Below, piece after piece: positions 9,491-17,505 of a stretch of DNA of 64,000 nt; position 1 is the first letter of the stretch, and every line of letters begins with the position of its first letter. The DNA lies in assembly GCA_902792635.1 (NCBI GenBank), contig CADBAG010000002.1:64918-128917 (forward strand), written 5' to 3'. The notes under the pieces are model-generated. The model was given only the letters and a program-made list of their open reading frames with translations. It was not told the origin of the DNA and did no database searches. The position numbers and the translations under genes were made by a program. This DNA is from an uncultured Prevotellaceae bacterium (GTDB lineage Bacteria > Bacteroidota > Bacteroidia > Bacteroidales > Bacteroidaceae).

Positions 9491-10816
9491 ATGAATATCA
9501 TTACACATCAAAAACATGCTTTTATCCATACGCTTGCGTGTGGATTATTCATGCTTCTTTTCAGCACAACGGCATCGGCCCAAAAATATGTCGGTGGCGA
9601 CATCTCCATGCTGCCGAAATATGAGGAAGCGGGGGCAACCTATTACACGCACAGCGGACAGAGCATCTCCGACGTCATCACGTATTTCAAGGACGAAGGT
9701 ATGAACGCCATGCGCGTGCGTCTCTTCGTCAATCCTGCGAAGCAGACGACGAATGAGAGCAACGGCACCTACACCTGGGTGACGGACGACAATGTCTGCC
9801 AGGATATCGACTGGGTGAAGAGCTTGGGCAAGCGTATCAAAGACGCCGGACTGAAGTTCATGCTCGACATTCACTACTCCGACACATGGGCTGACCCGGG
9901 GAAGCAATGGACACCGGCTGCGTGGGCCTCACTCAGTGACGATGCGCTGGCCACAAAGGTATACGACTATACGAAAGACGTACTGACACAGTTGAAGGCT
10001 GCCGGTGCTGAGCCTGACCTCGTACAGACGGGTAACGAGATCAGCTACGGCATGATATACGGGCGCCCCGGCAGCACGCTTTATCCGTGCTGGCCATCGT
10101 CACCCGCCGCTAACTGGACGCGTTTTGAGAAGCTCCTCACTCAGGCGACAAAAGCTACGCGCGATGTTTGTCCCGATGCCAAGATTATCCTGCATGTAGA
10201 GCGTGTGTCAACCTCGCAGCAGGGCGACAACGAGAACTATGCAGCGCTGAAGAACTTCTTCAAGCAGATGACGTCAGCCAACATCGATTACGACATCATC
10301 GGATTGAGTTATTATCCATATTTCCATGGTCCCCTGTCGGAGTTGGAAGGTGCGATTAGTTATCTCGAGTCGACCTACCCGAGCAAGAACATCATGATCG
10401 TGGAGACGGGCTATCCCTATGCATGGGCAGTACCGGGTACAACCTATAATTATAGTGGCACTTATGCTTATTCAGATGATGGTCAAAAGAGTTTTACCGA
10501 TGCACTTATCACGATGCTGAACAAACACAGTAAGGTGACCGGTTTGTTCTGGTGGTGGCCGGAATACAATGCCAAAGGTACAAGTCTGAGTGGTTGGTAC
10601 AATGCTCCGCTCTTCGACAGTCGCACGGGTCGTGCTACATCCACCGTATCATCGCTAAAGAACTTCGTGTCGACATCGGCAGGCATCAAAGCAGTACAAA
10701 ACAATGGTGTCTCTCGCGATGATTCCTACTACAACCTTGCGGGTCAGCGCATCAACAAGCCGCACCAAGGTATGTATATTCATCAAGGGAAGAAAGTGGT
10801 AAGGCCTCTCCCCTAA
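9491..10816 (+). CDS. Secreted GH53 arabinogalactan endo-beta-1,4-galactanase
   Basis: The product (441 residues) should cleave the beta-1,4-galactan side chains of pectin (type I arabinogalactan). The signal peptide ends near STTASAQ. GH53 landmarks are GMNAMRVRLFVNP, LDIHYSDTWADPGKQW, DLVQTGNEISYG with the acid/base Glu183, and IMIVETGYPY with the nucleophile Glu305. The length fits a single catalytic domain plus a tail. The tail YNLAGQRI...GMYIHQGKKVVRPLP matches the end of the neighbouring amylase almost word for word but runs three residues longer. The upstream gap is filled by the 22-bp array, so its promoter must lie inside or beyond those repeats. It may be a free-standing pectin enzyme rather than part of the starch locus. 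Confidence 0.93.
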   Translation: MNIITHQKHAFIHTLACGLFMLLFSTTASAQKYVGGDISMLPKYEEAGATYYTHSGQSISDVITYFKDEGMNAMRVRLFVNPAKQTTNESNGTYTWVTDDNVCQDIDWVKSLGKRIKDAGLKFMLDIHYSDTWADPGKQWTPAAWASLSDDALATKVYDYTKDVLTQLKAAGAEPDLVQTGNEISYGMIYGRPGSTLYPCWPSSPAANWTRFEKLLTQATKATRDVCPDAKIILHVERVSTSQQGDNENYAALKNFFKQMTSANIDYDIIGLSYYPYFHGPLSELEGAISYLESTYPSKNIMIVETGYPYAWAVPGTTYNYSGTYAYSDDGQKSFTDALITMLNKHSKVTGLFWWWPEYNAKGTSLSGWYNAPLFDSRTGRATSTVSSLKNFVSTSAGIKAVQNNGVSRDDSYYNLAGQRINKPHQGMYIHQGKKVVRPLP

Positions 10817-11050
10817 CCAACCCCCGTAGGGAGGGAGAAGACCTCACCCTGGCCTTCATATGAAGGGGGAAAGCGATACGACGATGGGACCCAGGAATGG
10901 GGCATCTATACCACGAGACTAGAGTAGGATCGAAGCAGCCTCGGAGAGGCTGAATTCCGAAAGCATGATGAGCCTCATGAATGCCCCCCTCCGGGGCGCT
11001 CTTCGACCCGAAGCATGACGAGCCTTATGAATGATCCCCCTCCGGGGCAC
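10817..11050. repeat. Repeat-rich spacer after the GH53 gene
   Basis: No gene is visible. It contains a CCCCTAACCAACCCCC/GGAGGG remnant at the start, the small hairpin AGCCTC/GAGGCT at 10937-10951 (as in the palindromic elements), and two direct copies of a ~43-bp unit at 10957-10999 and 11007-11050. Both copies read GAAGCATGA, GAGCC, ATGAATG and a CCCCCTCCGGGG hairpin. Confidence 0.7.
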
Positions 11051-11074
11051 CCTATAATCTAAAGAAGATACACA

Positions 11075-11114
11075 CAAAAAAATCCGGCAATGACCGAGGT
11101 CATAAACCGGATTC
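11075..11114 (-). terminator. Rho-independent terminator of tRNA-Phe
   Basis: On the minus strand AATCCGG plus TTTATGACC pairs with GGTCATT plus CCGGATT and runs straight into a T-tract (complement of the A-run at 11076-11082). It lies about 17 bp after the tRNA. Confidence 0.88.
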
Positions 11115-11130
11115 GAATGAAAGGAGGAAG

Positions 11131-11203
11131 TGGTACCTCTTGGAGTTGAACCAAGGACACATGGATTTTCAGTCCATTGCTCTACCACCTGAGCTAAGGC
11201 ACC
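11131..11203 (-). tRNA. tRNA-Phe (anticodon GAA)
   Basis: The minus strand folds as a cloverleaf. The acceptor stem is GGTGCCT/AGGTACC with one G-U pair, the D-stem GCTC/GAGC, the anticodon stem ATGGA/TCCAT with loop CTGAAAA (anticodon GAA), and the T-stem CTTGG/CCAAG with TTCAACT. The discriminator is A, and CCA is not encoded. Confidence 0.97.
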
Positions 11204-11249
11204 AAGTTGCAATTGTGTTAGGAATTGTGTTATTTCCTTATTGCGGGTG

Positions 11250-11281
11250 CAAAGGTAGTACTTTTCTTTTAACCCTGCAAA
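11250..11281 (-). promoter_or_regulatory. Promoter of tRNA-Phe
   Basis: On the minus strand, TTTG (11278-11281), 20 bp, then TACCTTTG (11250-11257) gives a full match to the Bacteroidetes primary-sigma consensus. The start of transcription would be about 40 nt before the tRNA. Confidence 0.85.
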
Positions 11282-11347
11282 TTTTTCGGGAAGAATTTTC
11301 AAACTATTTTTATTAAAGATATATTTCGTGAAAAACTTGCCTTTTTC

Positions 11348-11379
11348 TTTCGCTGTTTCGGGAAAAAGTTATACCTTTG
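11348..11379 (+). promoter_or_regulatory. Promoter of tRNA-Pro
   Basis: TACCTTTG at 11372-11379 matches the -7 box, and TTTC at 11348-11351 lies 20 bp upstream as a one-mismatch -33 element. The tRNA begins 11 bp later. Confidence 0.8.
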
Positions 11380-11389
11380 CAGCCGCTAT

Positions 11390-11462
11390 CGGGATGTAGC
11401 GCAGTTGGTAGCGCACTACGTTCGGGACGTAGGGGTCGCCAGTTCGAGTCCGGTCATCCCGA
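11390..11462 (+). tRNA. tRNA-Pro (anticodon CGG)
   Basis: The acceptor stem CGGGATG/CATCCCG has the C1-G72 pair typical of bacterial proline tRNAs. The anticodon stem CTACG/CGTAG encloses TTCGGGA (anticodon CGG). The T-loop is TTCGAGT, and the discriminator is A at 11462. CCA is not encoded. Confidence 0.97.
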
Positions 11463-11465
11463 CAC

Positions 11466-11506
11466 ACACAAAAGAGGCGGCTGAGTTTCAGCCGCCTCTT
11501 TTGTGT
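11466..11506 (+). terminator. Strong rho-independent terminator of tRNA-Pro
   Basis: This is a perfect 19-bp stem (11466-11484 with 11488-11506) around GAGGCGGCTGA/TCAGCCGCCTC with a 3-nt loop. The A-run and T-run belong to the stem, so it could stop transcription from either side. Confidence 0.93.
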
Positions 11507-11560
11507 TTATGACAATTTCATGAGTAATATACTCTTTTCTCCACATAGATTCGATTTTCT

Positions 11561-11675
11561 CACACGGATTCTAAAGATCTTAAAGATAGTTACGCCGCTT
11601 TGCGGCTACACATACCATTAGCATCACCGCGTAGCGAATAGCGTAGCCATCTTTAAAATCTTTAAAATCCGTGTG
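11561..11675. repeat. MITE-like inverted repeat, 115 bp
   Basis: The left end CACACGGATT...AAAGATCTTAAAGAT (11561-11587) is the imperfect inverse of the right end (11649-11675, ATCTTTAAAATC...ATCCGTGTG). The interior has a small GCCGC/GCGGC hairpin. No coding potential is seen. Confidence 0.7.
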
Positions 11676-11695
11676 AAATATAAATCATCGGAAGA

Positions 11696-12166
11696 TCAAT
11701 CATCGACCATTCCGATGATCGCCGCTACATCCTCGGCATTGATCGTTCCCGTGATGAGGATACCTACGCACGAGTTGTCTCCAGCTGACACTGCTACGAC
11801 CTCCTGGATGGTGTCGCCTTTCTGCTTGACGAGGATGTTCATGCCCTCAGTCTTGCCTTTCTTCAAGCCCGTGAACTCACTATAGCCGTCATCCGACAGG
11901 GCCGCGATCTTCTTCACGAACTTCTTACGGACGCTGCCTGAGCAATCGGAGAGCGTCAGCACCTTGGCCTCGTCCACTTCTTTGAGCAAGGCTGCGACAT
12001 TGCCGTCCTTCACTTTGGCGGCAGCGATGGTCAGCATGAGCTTCGGCACACTGACATACTCCGCGTGTTTCTTGTCACGATACTCGTTAAACACGCTGCT
12101 TGCCGACTGGCAGAAAGCCAACTGGCAAGTCAACAACAATACTAATGTAAACAGAGTCTTCTTCAT
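11696..12166 (-). CDS. DUF4252-type secreted protein
   Basis: This 156-residue protein has a signal peptide (MKKTLFTLVLLLTCQLAFCQ) and no convincing lipobox; the Cys before the Gln sits at the cleavage site. The rest, from SSVFNEYRDKKHAEYVSVPK to INAEDVAAIIGMVDD, has the pattern I associate with DUF4252 proteins, small periplasmic proteins of unknown role common in Bacteroidetes. The gene stands alone: palindromic element B lies on its 5' side and a MITE-like repeat just past its 3' end. No clear promoter was found. Confidence 0.8.
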   Translation of the reverse strand: MKKTLFTLVLLLTCQLAFCQSASSVFNEYRDKKHAEYVSVPKLMLTIAAAKVKDGNVAALLKEVDEAKVLTLSDCSGSVRKKFVKKIAALSDDGYSEFTGLKKGKTEGMNILVKQKGDTIQEVVAVSAGDNSCVGILITGTINAEDVAAIIGMVDD

Positions 12167-12230
12167 ATTATTTTTTTATTTATCGCTCTTTTTATTACTA
12201 CTCAGTATTCTCAATCTATGTGGGCGTTCA

Positions 12231-12481
12231 GGTCCCCGAAGGGGGCCAACATGATTAGCCCCAGGTAAGGAGCGCAGCGACGCAACCTGGGGGTTAGGTC
12301 CGGCGTGAATTGCTGCAATCCGGCCTCGAAGAGGGCGAACATGGTCTAGGACAGTTTGAGTTGGTAGAAAACCATGTTCGCCCTCTTCGAGGCCGGTATT
12401 CAGGTCATCAACTTCAATCTCCACCCCACGTTTCGGCTTCGCCTCACGTGGAGCTAACCGTGTAGCACCTCTCCGAGGTGC
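12231..12481. repeat. 250-bp multi-hairpin palindromic element, copy B
   Basis: Stems in order: GGTCCCC/GGGGGCC (12231-12247), CCCCAGGT/ACCTGGGG (12259-12292, loop with GGAGCGCAGCGACG), a perfect 26-bp central inverted repeat (12320-12345 with 12371-12396), CCCACGT/ACGTGG (12424-12452), and GCACCTC/GAGGTGC (12465-12481). Compared with copy A the two kinds of second stem have swapped sides. It fills the gap 12167-12589, which holds no gene. Confidence 0.9.
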
Positions 12482-12589
12482 TTATTAGCTAACCCTTTGC
12501 CACCCTTTCGACGAAGACTGACGAGTTACGTTATTTTGCAGTGGCCGCCACATGGGGCGGTCACTGCAAAGCGCACCTAAACAGATATC

Positions 12590-13528
12590 CTAATACTCTA
12601 TATAATGTTTTAGACGCTCGAAATCGGCATTTGTAAAATCCTTCATCAACTTTAACTCTTCAATGTTGTGTATCGGGCCATAGAGGCGGCGGTAATCGAC
12701 GATATCCTTCGCCTGATAATAATTGATATATGGATGCCGCTTGAGCTCATTCAGCGAGAGTTTGTTGACGTTCAGTCGATGCACCTCCGCAGGATTGACC
12801 TCAAAATAAGACAACGTCTCTTTCGGGAAGTCAGCTATCTCCAACAACTGCTCTGCAGAATAAAAACCACCTAAGTATTTCCGTCGAAAGGCTATTTCTT
12901 TCGCATAATACCGTCCAATGCCCGGCACTTTCATCAGCTGTGTCGTATCAGCTTCGTTGAGCTCTATATGCTCGCCCTGTCGTAGCTTCGTGGGATAATG
13001 ACGGGCAGAGGCACTGTCCAAGGCTTGCCGATGTGTAGTAGGATACGGTGCTCTGTTATTGGCATAGTCGTAAGGTTGATAGTCGGCACCGATACGGACA
13101 TATGGTGCGAGGTCGCGGTATTGCTTCCGCGTCAATCCATAGACGCGACCAAAGTCCTCCCTACTACGAAACACACCTCCTTTAGCGCGATAGCGATAGA
13201 TGCTCCTTACCTGCCACGGAGCGAGGCCAAGCGCAAGAAGTTCCGTGGAGTCAGCAGTATTCGGGTCGAAAGGGAAGCGATTCTCTGTGCGACCCGGCAC
13301 GGCATAATAACGGTTTCCTCCACCTTGCATCTGCGGATAACCATTGCGATAATAACCTCCACCACGGCGTGCCATTGTCGTCGAGTCCCCGGCAGGAGCC
13401 GTCGTCAGCATCGGCTCCTTGTCGTGGAAAAACCAAATGACGGCACTGACAAGGACGAAGATGACCAATAGAAACCAGATAACGCGGCGGTCGGACCGAC
13501 GGATATAATGTAGGTCTTTTAGGTTCAT
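12590..13528 (-). CDS. Membrane-anchored helix-hairpin-helix (ComEA-like) protein
   Basis: The protein has 312 residues with one N-terminal transmembrane segment (about 17-34, WFLLVIFVLVSAVIWFF), a low-complexity Gly/Tyr/Arg stretch, and three helix-hairpin-helix regions. These are at about 85-140 (DPNTADSTELLALGLAPWQV), 190-245 (LNEADTTQLMKVPGIGRYYA) and 250-312 (VNKLSLNELKRHPYINYYQA). HhH repeats of this kind bind DNA backbone without sequence specificity, and ComEA uses them to take up DNA; that role is not shown here. The start codon is directly preceded by a 7-bp tandem repeat, so the initiation region is made entirely of repeat. Confidence 0.82.
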   Translation of the reverse strand: MNLKDLHYIRRSDRRVIWFLLVIFVLVSAVIWFFHDKEPMLTTAPAGDSTTMARRGGGYYRNGYPQMQGGGNRYYAVPGRTENRFPFDPNTADSTELLALGLAPWQVRSIYRYRAKGGVFRSREDFGRVYGLTRKQYRDLAPYVRIGADYQPYDYANNRAPYPTTHRQALDSASARHYPTKLRQGEHIELNEADTTQLMKVPGIGRYYAKEIAFRRKYLGGFYSAEQLLEIADFPKETLSYFEVNPAEVHRLNVNKLSLNELKRHPYINYYQAKDIVDYRRLYGPIHNIEELKLMKDFTNADFERLKHYIEY

Positions 13529-13643
13529 AGTGAAGAGTGAAGAGTGAAGAGTGAAGAGTGAAGAGTGAAGAGTGAAGAGTGAAGAGTGAAGAGTGAAGAG
13601 TGAAGAGTGAAGAGTGAAGAATGAAGAATGAAGAGTGAAGAGT
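13529..13643. repeat. Heptanucleotide tandem repeat (AGTGAAG)n
   Basis: About 16 copies of a 7-bp unit run from directly before the ATG of the helix-hairpin-helix gene to 15 bp from the stop codon of the transporter gene. Two units near 13619-13632 carry G-to-A changes (AATGAAG). The repeat has no stop codon in any minus-strand frame. Related units (AGTGAAGAATTAAG) occur between murE and mraY. Confidence 0.95.
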
Positions 13644-13657
13644 GGTTGGGATTGGAA

Positions 13658-15001
13658 TTAAATGATCCCAAGCTGGTGCAGGAACACCACGGCGATGCAG
13701 AGCGGTGAGACGAAGCGGACGAGGAAGAGCCAGAAGCCGTAGACACGGACAGAGGCAGTGCCCCAGTTTGTGAACTCGTCGCGTACCATCTTGCGCGGAG
13801 CAATCCAGCCGATGAGGATACACGTCGTGAAGGAGCCAAGCGGCAGCAGGATGTTCGACGTGAGGAAGTCACAGAAGTCGAGGAAGTCCTTTCCACACAC
13901 CTTGATATCTACTGCGCCACACGAGAGCGAACAGGTGATGCCGATAAGGATGGCTATGACAGTCTCGATGATGGCGCCCTTTGGCCGCGAAATATGCAGT
14001 TCCTCAAAGAAGAGCGACGTACCGATCTCGTGCATGGAGATCGTCGAGGTGAGGGCTGCCAAAGCCAAGAGTGCATAGAACAAAATGCCGATGATATAAC
14101 CCAAGACCGGAGTGAAAGCTTGTTGAAAGACGTTCGGCAGCGTGATGAAGATCAGCGACGGGCCACTGTCAGGGTTCACGCCTACAGAGAACGCCGCGGG
14201 GAAGATCATCAGGCCAGCAAGGATAGCAACGAGGGTATCGACAAGCGCTACCTGCATAGAGGATTTCAAGAGGTTCGTCTGACGTGTGAAGTAAGATGCG
14301 TAGGTACAAAGACAGGCGGTGCCGAGCGACAATGAGAAGAACGCCTGGCCAAGGCCATCGAAGATGATCTGATGGTCGATCTTGGAGAAGTCGGGCTTGA
14401 ACAGGAACGAGATTCCTTTCCCCGCATCGGGGAGCGTGCAAGAAGCGACCACGATGACGAGCAAGAGGATGAACAACGTCGGCATGAGGATGTTGCTCAC
14501 CTTCTCGATACCTTTGCGCACGCCACGTACCACAACGAGGTGGGTAAGGATGATGAATACAATGGTCCAGACGACAGGCTCTATGGGATCAGAGGAGAAC
14601 TTCTTGAAATACTCCTGTACATAAGCCGCATCACCATTGATGTTACCCATGATGGAAGCGAAGAGGTACTGAAGGCACCAACCTGCGATGACGGAGTAGA
14701 AGCCGAGGATGATAAGTGAGGTCAGTGCTCCGATGAATCCCACTGCGCCCCACGCCTTGTTTCCTCCGGCACGGGTATAAGCACGGGCAGCATTGGCGGC
14801 ACCGTGACGGCCCACGACAAACTCCGCGATCATTCCCGGGATGCCGAGCACAAGGACGCAGGCGAGATAGACCACGATGAACGCGGCGCCACCGTCGTGA
14901 CCCGTCATGTAAGGGAATCGCCAGATGTTCCCCAAGCCCACAGCAGAGCCGGCTGTGGCGAGCACCACACCTATCTTAGTACCAAAATTGCCTCGTTCCA
15001 T
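13658..15001 (-). CDS. Sodium-dependent transporter, NSS (SNF) family
   Basis: This 447-residue inner-membrane protein has about 11-12 hydrophobic segments. The family signature GLGNIWRFPYM lies in the first helix and is followed by GRHGAANAARAYTRAGG. NSS proteins move amino acids or similar small molecules in with sodium. It is close in sequence to the next gene upstream (same length, shared VGVNPDSGPSLIFITLPNVF), so the two arose by tandem duplication. It has its own promoter, so it is not simply the second gene of an operon. The substrate cannot be told from sequence. Confidence 0.92.
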   Translation of the reverse strand: MERGNFGTKIGVVLATAGSAVGLGNIWRFPYMTGHDGGAAFIVVYLACVLVLGIPGMIAEFVVGRHGAANAARAYTRAGGNKAWGAVGFIGALTSLIILGFYSVIAGWCLQYLFASIMGNINGDAAYVQEYFKKFSSDPIEPVVWTIVFIILTHLVVVRGVRKGIEKVSNILMPTLFILLLVIVVASCTLPDAGKGISFLFKPDFSKIDHQIIFDGLGQAFFSLSLGTACLCTYASYFTRQTNLLKSSMQVALVDTLVAILAGLMIFPAAFSVGVNPDSGPSLIFITLPNVFQQAFTPVLGYIIGILFYALLALAALTSTISMHEIGTSLFFEELHISRPKGAIIETVIAILIGITCSLSCGAVDIKVCGKDFLDFCDFLTSNILLPLGSFTTCILIGWIAPRKMVRDEFTNWGTASVRVYGFWLFLVRFVSPLCIAVVFLHQLGII

Positions 15002-15026
15002 ATGTTTATATCATTACTAACATCTG

Positions 15027-15057
15027 CAAAAATAGTGAAACCACCTGAGAATGCAAA
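15027..15057 (-). promoter_or_regulatory. Promoter of the downstream NSS transporter gene
   Basis: On the minus strand TTTG (15054-15057), 19 bp, then TATTTTTG (15027-15034). It lies in the 68-bp gap between the two transporter genes and gives a leader of about 20 nt. Confidence 0.8.
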
Positions 15058-15069
15058 CGAAATATCAAA

Positions 15070-16428
15070 TTAAATCACGCCAAACTGATGGAGGAAGATG
15101 GCAAGGATGGACAACGGGGCCACGAAGCGCACGAGGAAGAGATAGATACCGAAGAAGCGCTGCGAGACCGTGCCCCAGTTAGTAAACTCATCCTTCACGA
15201 GTTTCTTAGGCACGAACCAACCGAGGAAGATACAGGTGAGGAAGCCGCCAATGGGGAGGAAGATCTGACCTGTGATGAAGTCGAAGACATCAAACAACGG
15301 CTTGCCGCCGATCTCGAGACCGCTCCAGTCGCCCAAAGACAGGGAGCAGATGGCACCGATGATCGTACATGCCACGGTGACGATGACAGCGCCTTTCTTA
15401 CGGGAGATATGCAGTTCCTCGTAGAAGAATGCAGTAGAGACCTCGTGGAGAGAGATAAGAGACGTGAGCGCAGCCAAGGAGAGCAGGAGGTAGAAGAGCA
15501 GGGAAACGACCCAACCCAAGATCGGCAGTCCTGCGAAAGCCTCATTGAAGACATTCGGCAATGTGATGAAGATCAGTGAGGGACCACTGTCGGGATTGAC
15601 ACCCACCGAGAACGCTGCGGGGAAGATCATCAAGCCGGCAAGGATGGCGACCAATGTATCGATGGAGCAGATCTGCACGGCAGAAGTCAGCAGATTTGTC
15701 TGACGCGAGTAATAAGAAGCATAAGTACAGATACATCCCATGGCGATACTCAGCGAGTAGAAGCACTGGCCGAGGGCACCAAGGAACACGCCACTGTCAA
15801 CCTTGGAGAAGTCGGGCTTGAAGAGGAACTCGATACCCTTGCCAGCGTTCGGCAAGAGGCACGAGCAGACGACGATGACGAGCAACAGGATAAACAGTGT
15901 CGGCATCATCAGTTTCGACGCTTTCTCGATTCCTCCACGGATGCCATGGATGATAACGAAATGGGTGACGCCCATGATGACGACGAGCCAGAAGACCGGC
16001 TGAATGCCACTCTCGGAGAAAGTGGTAAAATACTGTTTCACGAAGTTAGCATCGCCGTGTAGCTGTCCCATGATGGAGGCATAGACGTACTGCAGGCACC
16101 AGCCCGAGATGACAGCGTAATAACCGGTGATAAGGAATCCCGTCAACACGCCAAGGAACCCGACGTATTTCCATGCTTTGCCATGCGCCACGCGCGAATA
16201 GGCACGATAGGTGTTAGCGGCACCATGACGGCCGATGATAAACTCGGACACCATACACGGGATGCCTAACAACAGTACGCATCCTATATAGATAAGGATG
16301 AACACAGCGCCACCATTCTGTCCTGCCATGTAAGGGAAACGCCAGATGTTACCCAATCCCACTGCACCACCCGCAGTGGCCAAGATCATACCAATTTTGC
16401 TGCCGAAACTTGCTCTCTCTTCTGACAT
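15070..16428 (-). CDS. Sodium-dependent transporter, NSS (SNF) family, paralogue
   Basis: This 452-residue membrane protein has the same signature (GLGNIWRFPYMAGQNGG) and an ending (AIFLHQFGVI) that mirrors its neighbour (VVFLHQLGII). Differences are spread through the loops and the FDFITGQIFLPIGGF region, so the copies are old and may differ in substrate. Hydrophobic profile and length are full for bacterial NSS proteins of the LeuT class. A -7 box lies upstream of its start. Confidence 0.92.
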   Translation of the reverse strand: MSEERASFGSKIGMILATAGGAVGLGNIWRFPYMAGQNGGAVFILIYIGCVLLLGIPCMVSEFIIGRHGAANTYRAYSRVAHGKAWKYVGFLGVLTGFLITGYYAVISGWCLQYVYASIMGQLHGDANFVKQYFTTFSESGIQPVFWLVVIMGVTHFVIIHGIRGGIEKASKLMMPTLFILLLVIVVCSCLLPNAGKGIEFLFKPDFSKVDSGVFLGALGQCFYSLSIAMGCICTYASYYSRQTNLLTSAVQICSIDTLVAILAGLMIFPAAFSVGVNPDSGPSLIFITLPNVFNEAFAGLPILGWVVSLLFYLLLSLAALTSLISLHEVSTAFFYEELHISRKKGAVIVTVACTIIGAICSLSLGDWSGLEIGGKPLFDVFDFITGQIFLPIGGFLTCIFLGWFVPKKLVKDEFTNWGTVSQRFFGIYLFLVRFVAPLSILAIFLHQFGVI

Positions 16429-16467
16429 AAATATGCTTTATCTATAACTTTACAATCAATTATTGTG

Positions 16468-16475
16468 CAAAATTA
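16468..16475 (-). promoter_or_regulatory. Promoter -7 box of the upstream NSS gene
   Basis: The minus strand reads TAATTTTG, about 40 bp before the start codon. No good -33 element is seen. Confidence 0.55.
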
Positions 16476-16521
16476 TAAAATATATGGGAGATAAACGTAT
16501 AAATTAAAAGAAAAAAGCAGA

Positions 16522-16660
16522 AGCCCCACCAAGCCTCCCCGAAGGGGAGGGTGTTGATTACTTATAAGAGCCATTCCTACTATACGCTAAGTCACAGGCA
16601 GGATTTCTGAGGCTCTTTATGTAATCAACATTCCCCCCTTCGGGGGGACTTTGGGGGGCT
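16522..16660. repeat. MITE-like element with ~50-bp terminal inverted repeats
   Basis: The left arm (AGCCCCACCAAGCC..., containing CTCCCCGAAGGGGAG and GTTGATTAC) and the right arm (16611-16660) are imperfect inverses. Each arm also forms its own C-rich/G-rich hairpin. The interior is about 38 bp without coding potential. It lies downstream of the CYTH gene, in the gap 16429-16674. Confidence 0.82.
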
Positions 16661-16674
16661 CTTTGCGGCTCTGA

Positions 16675-17175
16675 CTACCTATATTCCTCCGGCACCAATT
16701 GTTTCCACTTCTTATACGGATTATTCAGCATATAAGAATTATAGAAGTGCTTGTCGCCCGTGACCTCAGGACCGAGGAAGTCGGGCTTATCGAAAGCTTC
16801 CGTCTCGCTGCCGAGCTCTACCTCCGCCATCACAAGCCCGTCGTTGTCGCCATGGAACTCATCAACCTCATAGGTATGATTGCCGACAGGCACGAGGTAA
16901 CGATGCTTGTCGATGACGCCACCCTGACAGAGTTTCAACAAGTGTGAAGCCTCATCGAGCGTGATTTCTTTCTCAAACTCATAGCGTGACAGCCCACCAT
17001 CCACACTCTTGCTCTTGATGGTGAGGTACGCCTTGTCGTCGCGGACACGCACACGTACCGTGGCTCCCTCAGCGGGGATGTAACCCTGCTGGATATGACT
17101 AAACGAAGAGGCGGCACGCTTAAACGCACCGCCATGCTTTACTAAGAACTTACGTTCTATTTCTAATCCACTCAT
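16675..17175 (-). CDS. CYTH-domain protein (triphosphate tunnel family)
   Basis: The 166-residue protein opens with EIERKFLV, the ExExK motif that names the CYTH fold. It has the expected alternation of charged strands: TVRVRVRDDKAYLTIKSK, YEFEKEI, YEVDEFHGDN and VMAEVELGSE. Such proteins bind a triphosphate and metal in a beta-tunnel; bacterial members are mostly triphosphatases, some class IV adenylate cyclases. The length fits a single domain with no CHAD partner. It lies downstream of prfB and the small membrane-protein gene, separated by a palindromic repeat. The substrate is unknown. Confidence 0.88.
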   Translation of the reverse strand: MSGLEIERKFLVKHGGAFKRAASSFSHIQQGYIPAEGATVRVRVRDDKAYLTIKSKSVDGGLSRYEFEKEITLDEASHLLKLCQGGVIDKHRYLVPVGNHTYEVDEFHGDNDGLVMAEVELGSETEAFDKPDFLGPEVTGDKHFYNSYMLNNPYKKWKQLVPEEYR

Positions 17176-17184
17176 GGAAGTTTG

Positions 17185-17280
17185 AGTTTTTTAGTTCTTT
17201 AGTTTATAAGTTTTTGAGCCTTTAATTTGTAAGATCATATTAAGAACTAAAAAACTCATAAACTTATAAACTCAAAAACT
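17185..17280. repeat. AT-rich palindromic element G1
   Basis: This roughly 95-bp stretch is built of AGTTTTTTAGTTC, GTTTATAAGTTTTTGAG and their inverses. Its core at 17201-17243 is found again, inverted, at 18680-18720 on the other side of prfB. The gap holds no gene. Confidence 0.75.
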
Positions 17281-17284
17281 TAAT

Positions 17285-17479
17285 TTACTGCACGATGAAC
17301 ATCGACCAGATCATATAGATGATAGCAAGGGCGACAAGGACGCCAAAGATCCATTTCACCACAAGTTCACCCTGATTCTTTTGTCTGTCCTGATGATCCA
17401 CGCGTTTCTTTGCTGTAGAGGCAGCATTCACCTCCTTAGCGGGGATGTGCTTCAACTGCTCTTTCTTATTGTTTCCCAT
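17285..17479 (-). CDS. Small single-pass membrane protein
   Basis: The 64-residue protein has a charged, Lys-rich N-terminal half and one C-terminal transmembrane helix (WIFGVLVALAIIYMIWSMF), so it is probably a tail-anchored inner-membrane protein. It starts 26 bp after prfB on the same strand, so it is likely cotranscribed with it. No known family is recognised. Its composition is like other short Bacteroidetes membrane proteins, and it is likely real because it has a clean ATG, tight spacing and a well-formed helix. Confidence 0.65.
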   Translation of the reverse strand: MGNNKKEQLKHIPAKEVNAASTAKKRVDHQDRQKNQGELVVKWIFGVLVALAIIYMIWSMFIVQ

Positions 17480-17505
17480 AGTATTATATTTTTTAGTTTT
17501 CTTTC

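Noticed and set aside
9229-9501. Open frames of 72-90 residues with HVS/RVSQ-like repeats on the minus strand
   Set aside because: They are the 22-bp CACGTG array read as protein. The period is not a multiple of three and there is no signal or context for a gene.
13251-13896. Open frames with LHSSLFT repeats over the heptamer array
   Set aside because: The 7-bp repeat has no stops in minus-strand frames; the rest of each frame is a shadow of the transporter or helix-hairpin-helix gene.
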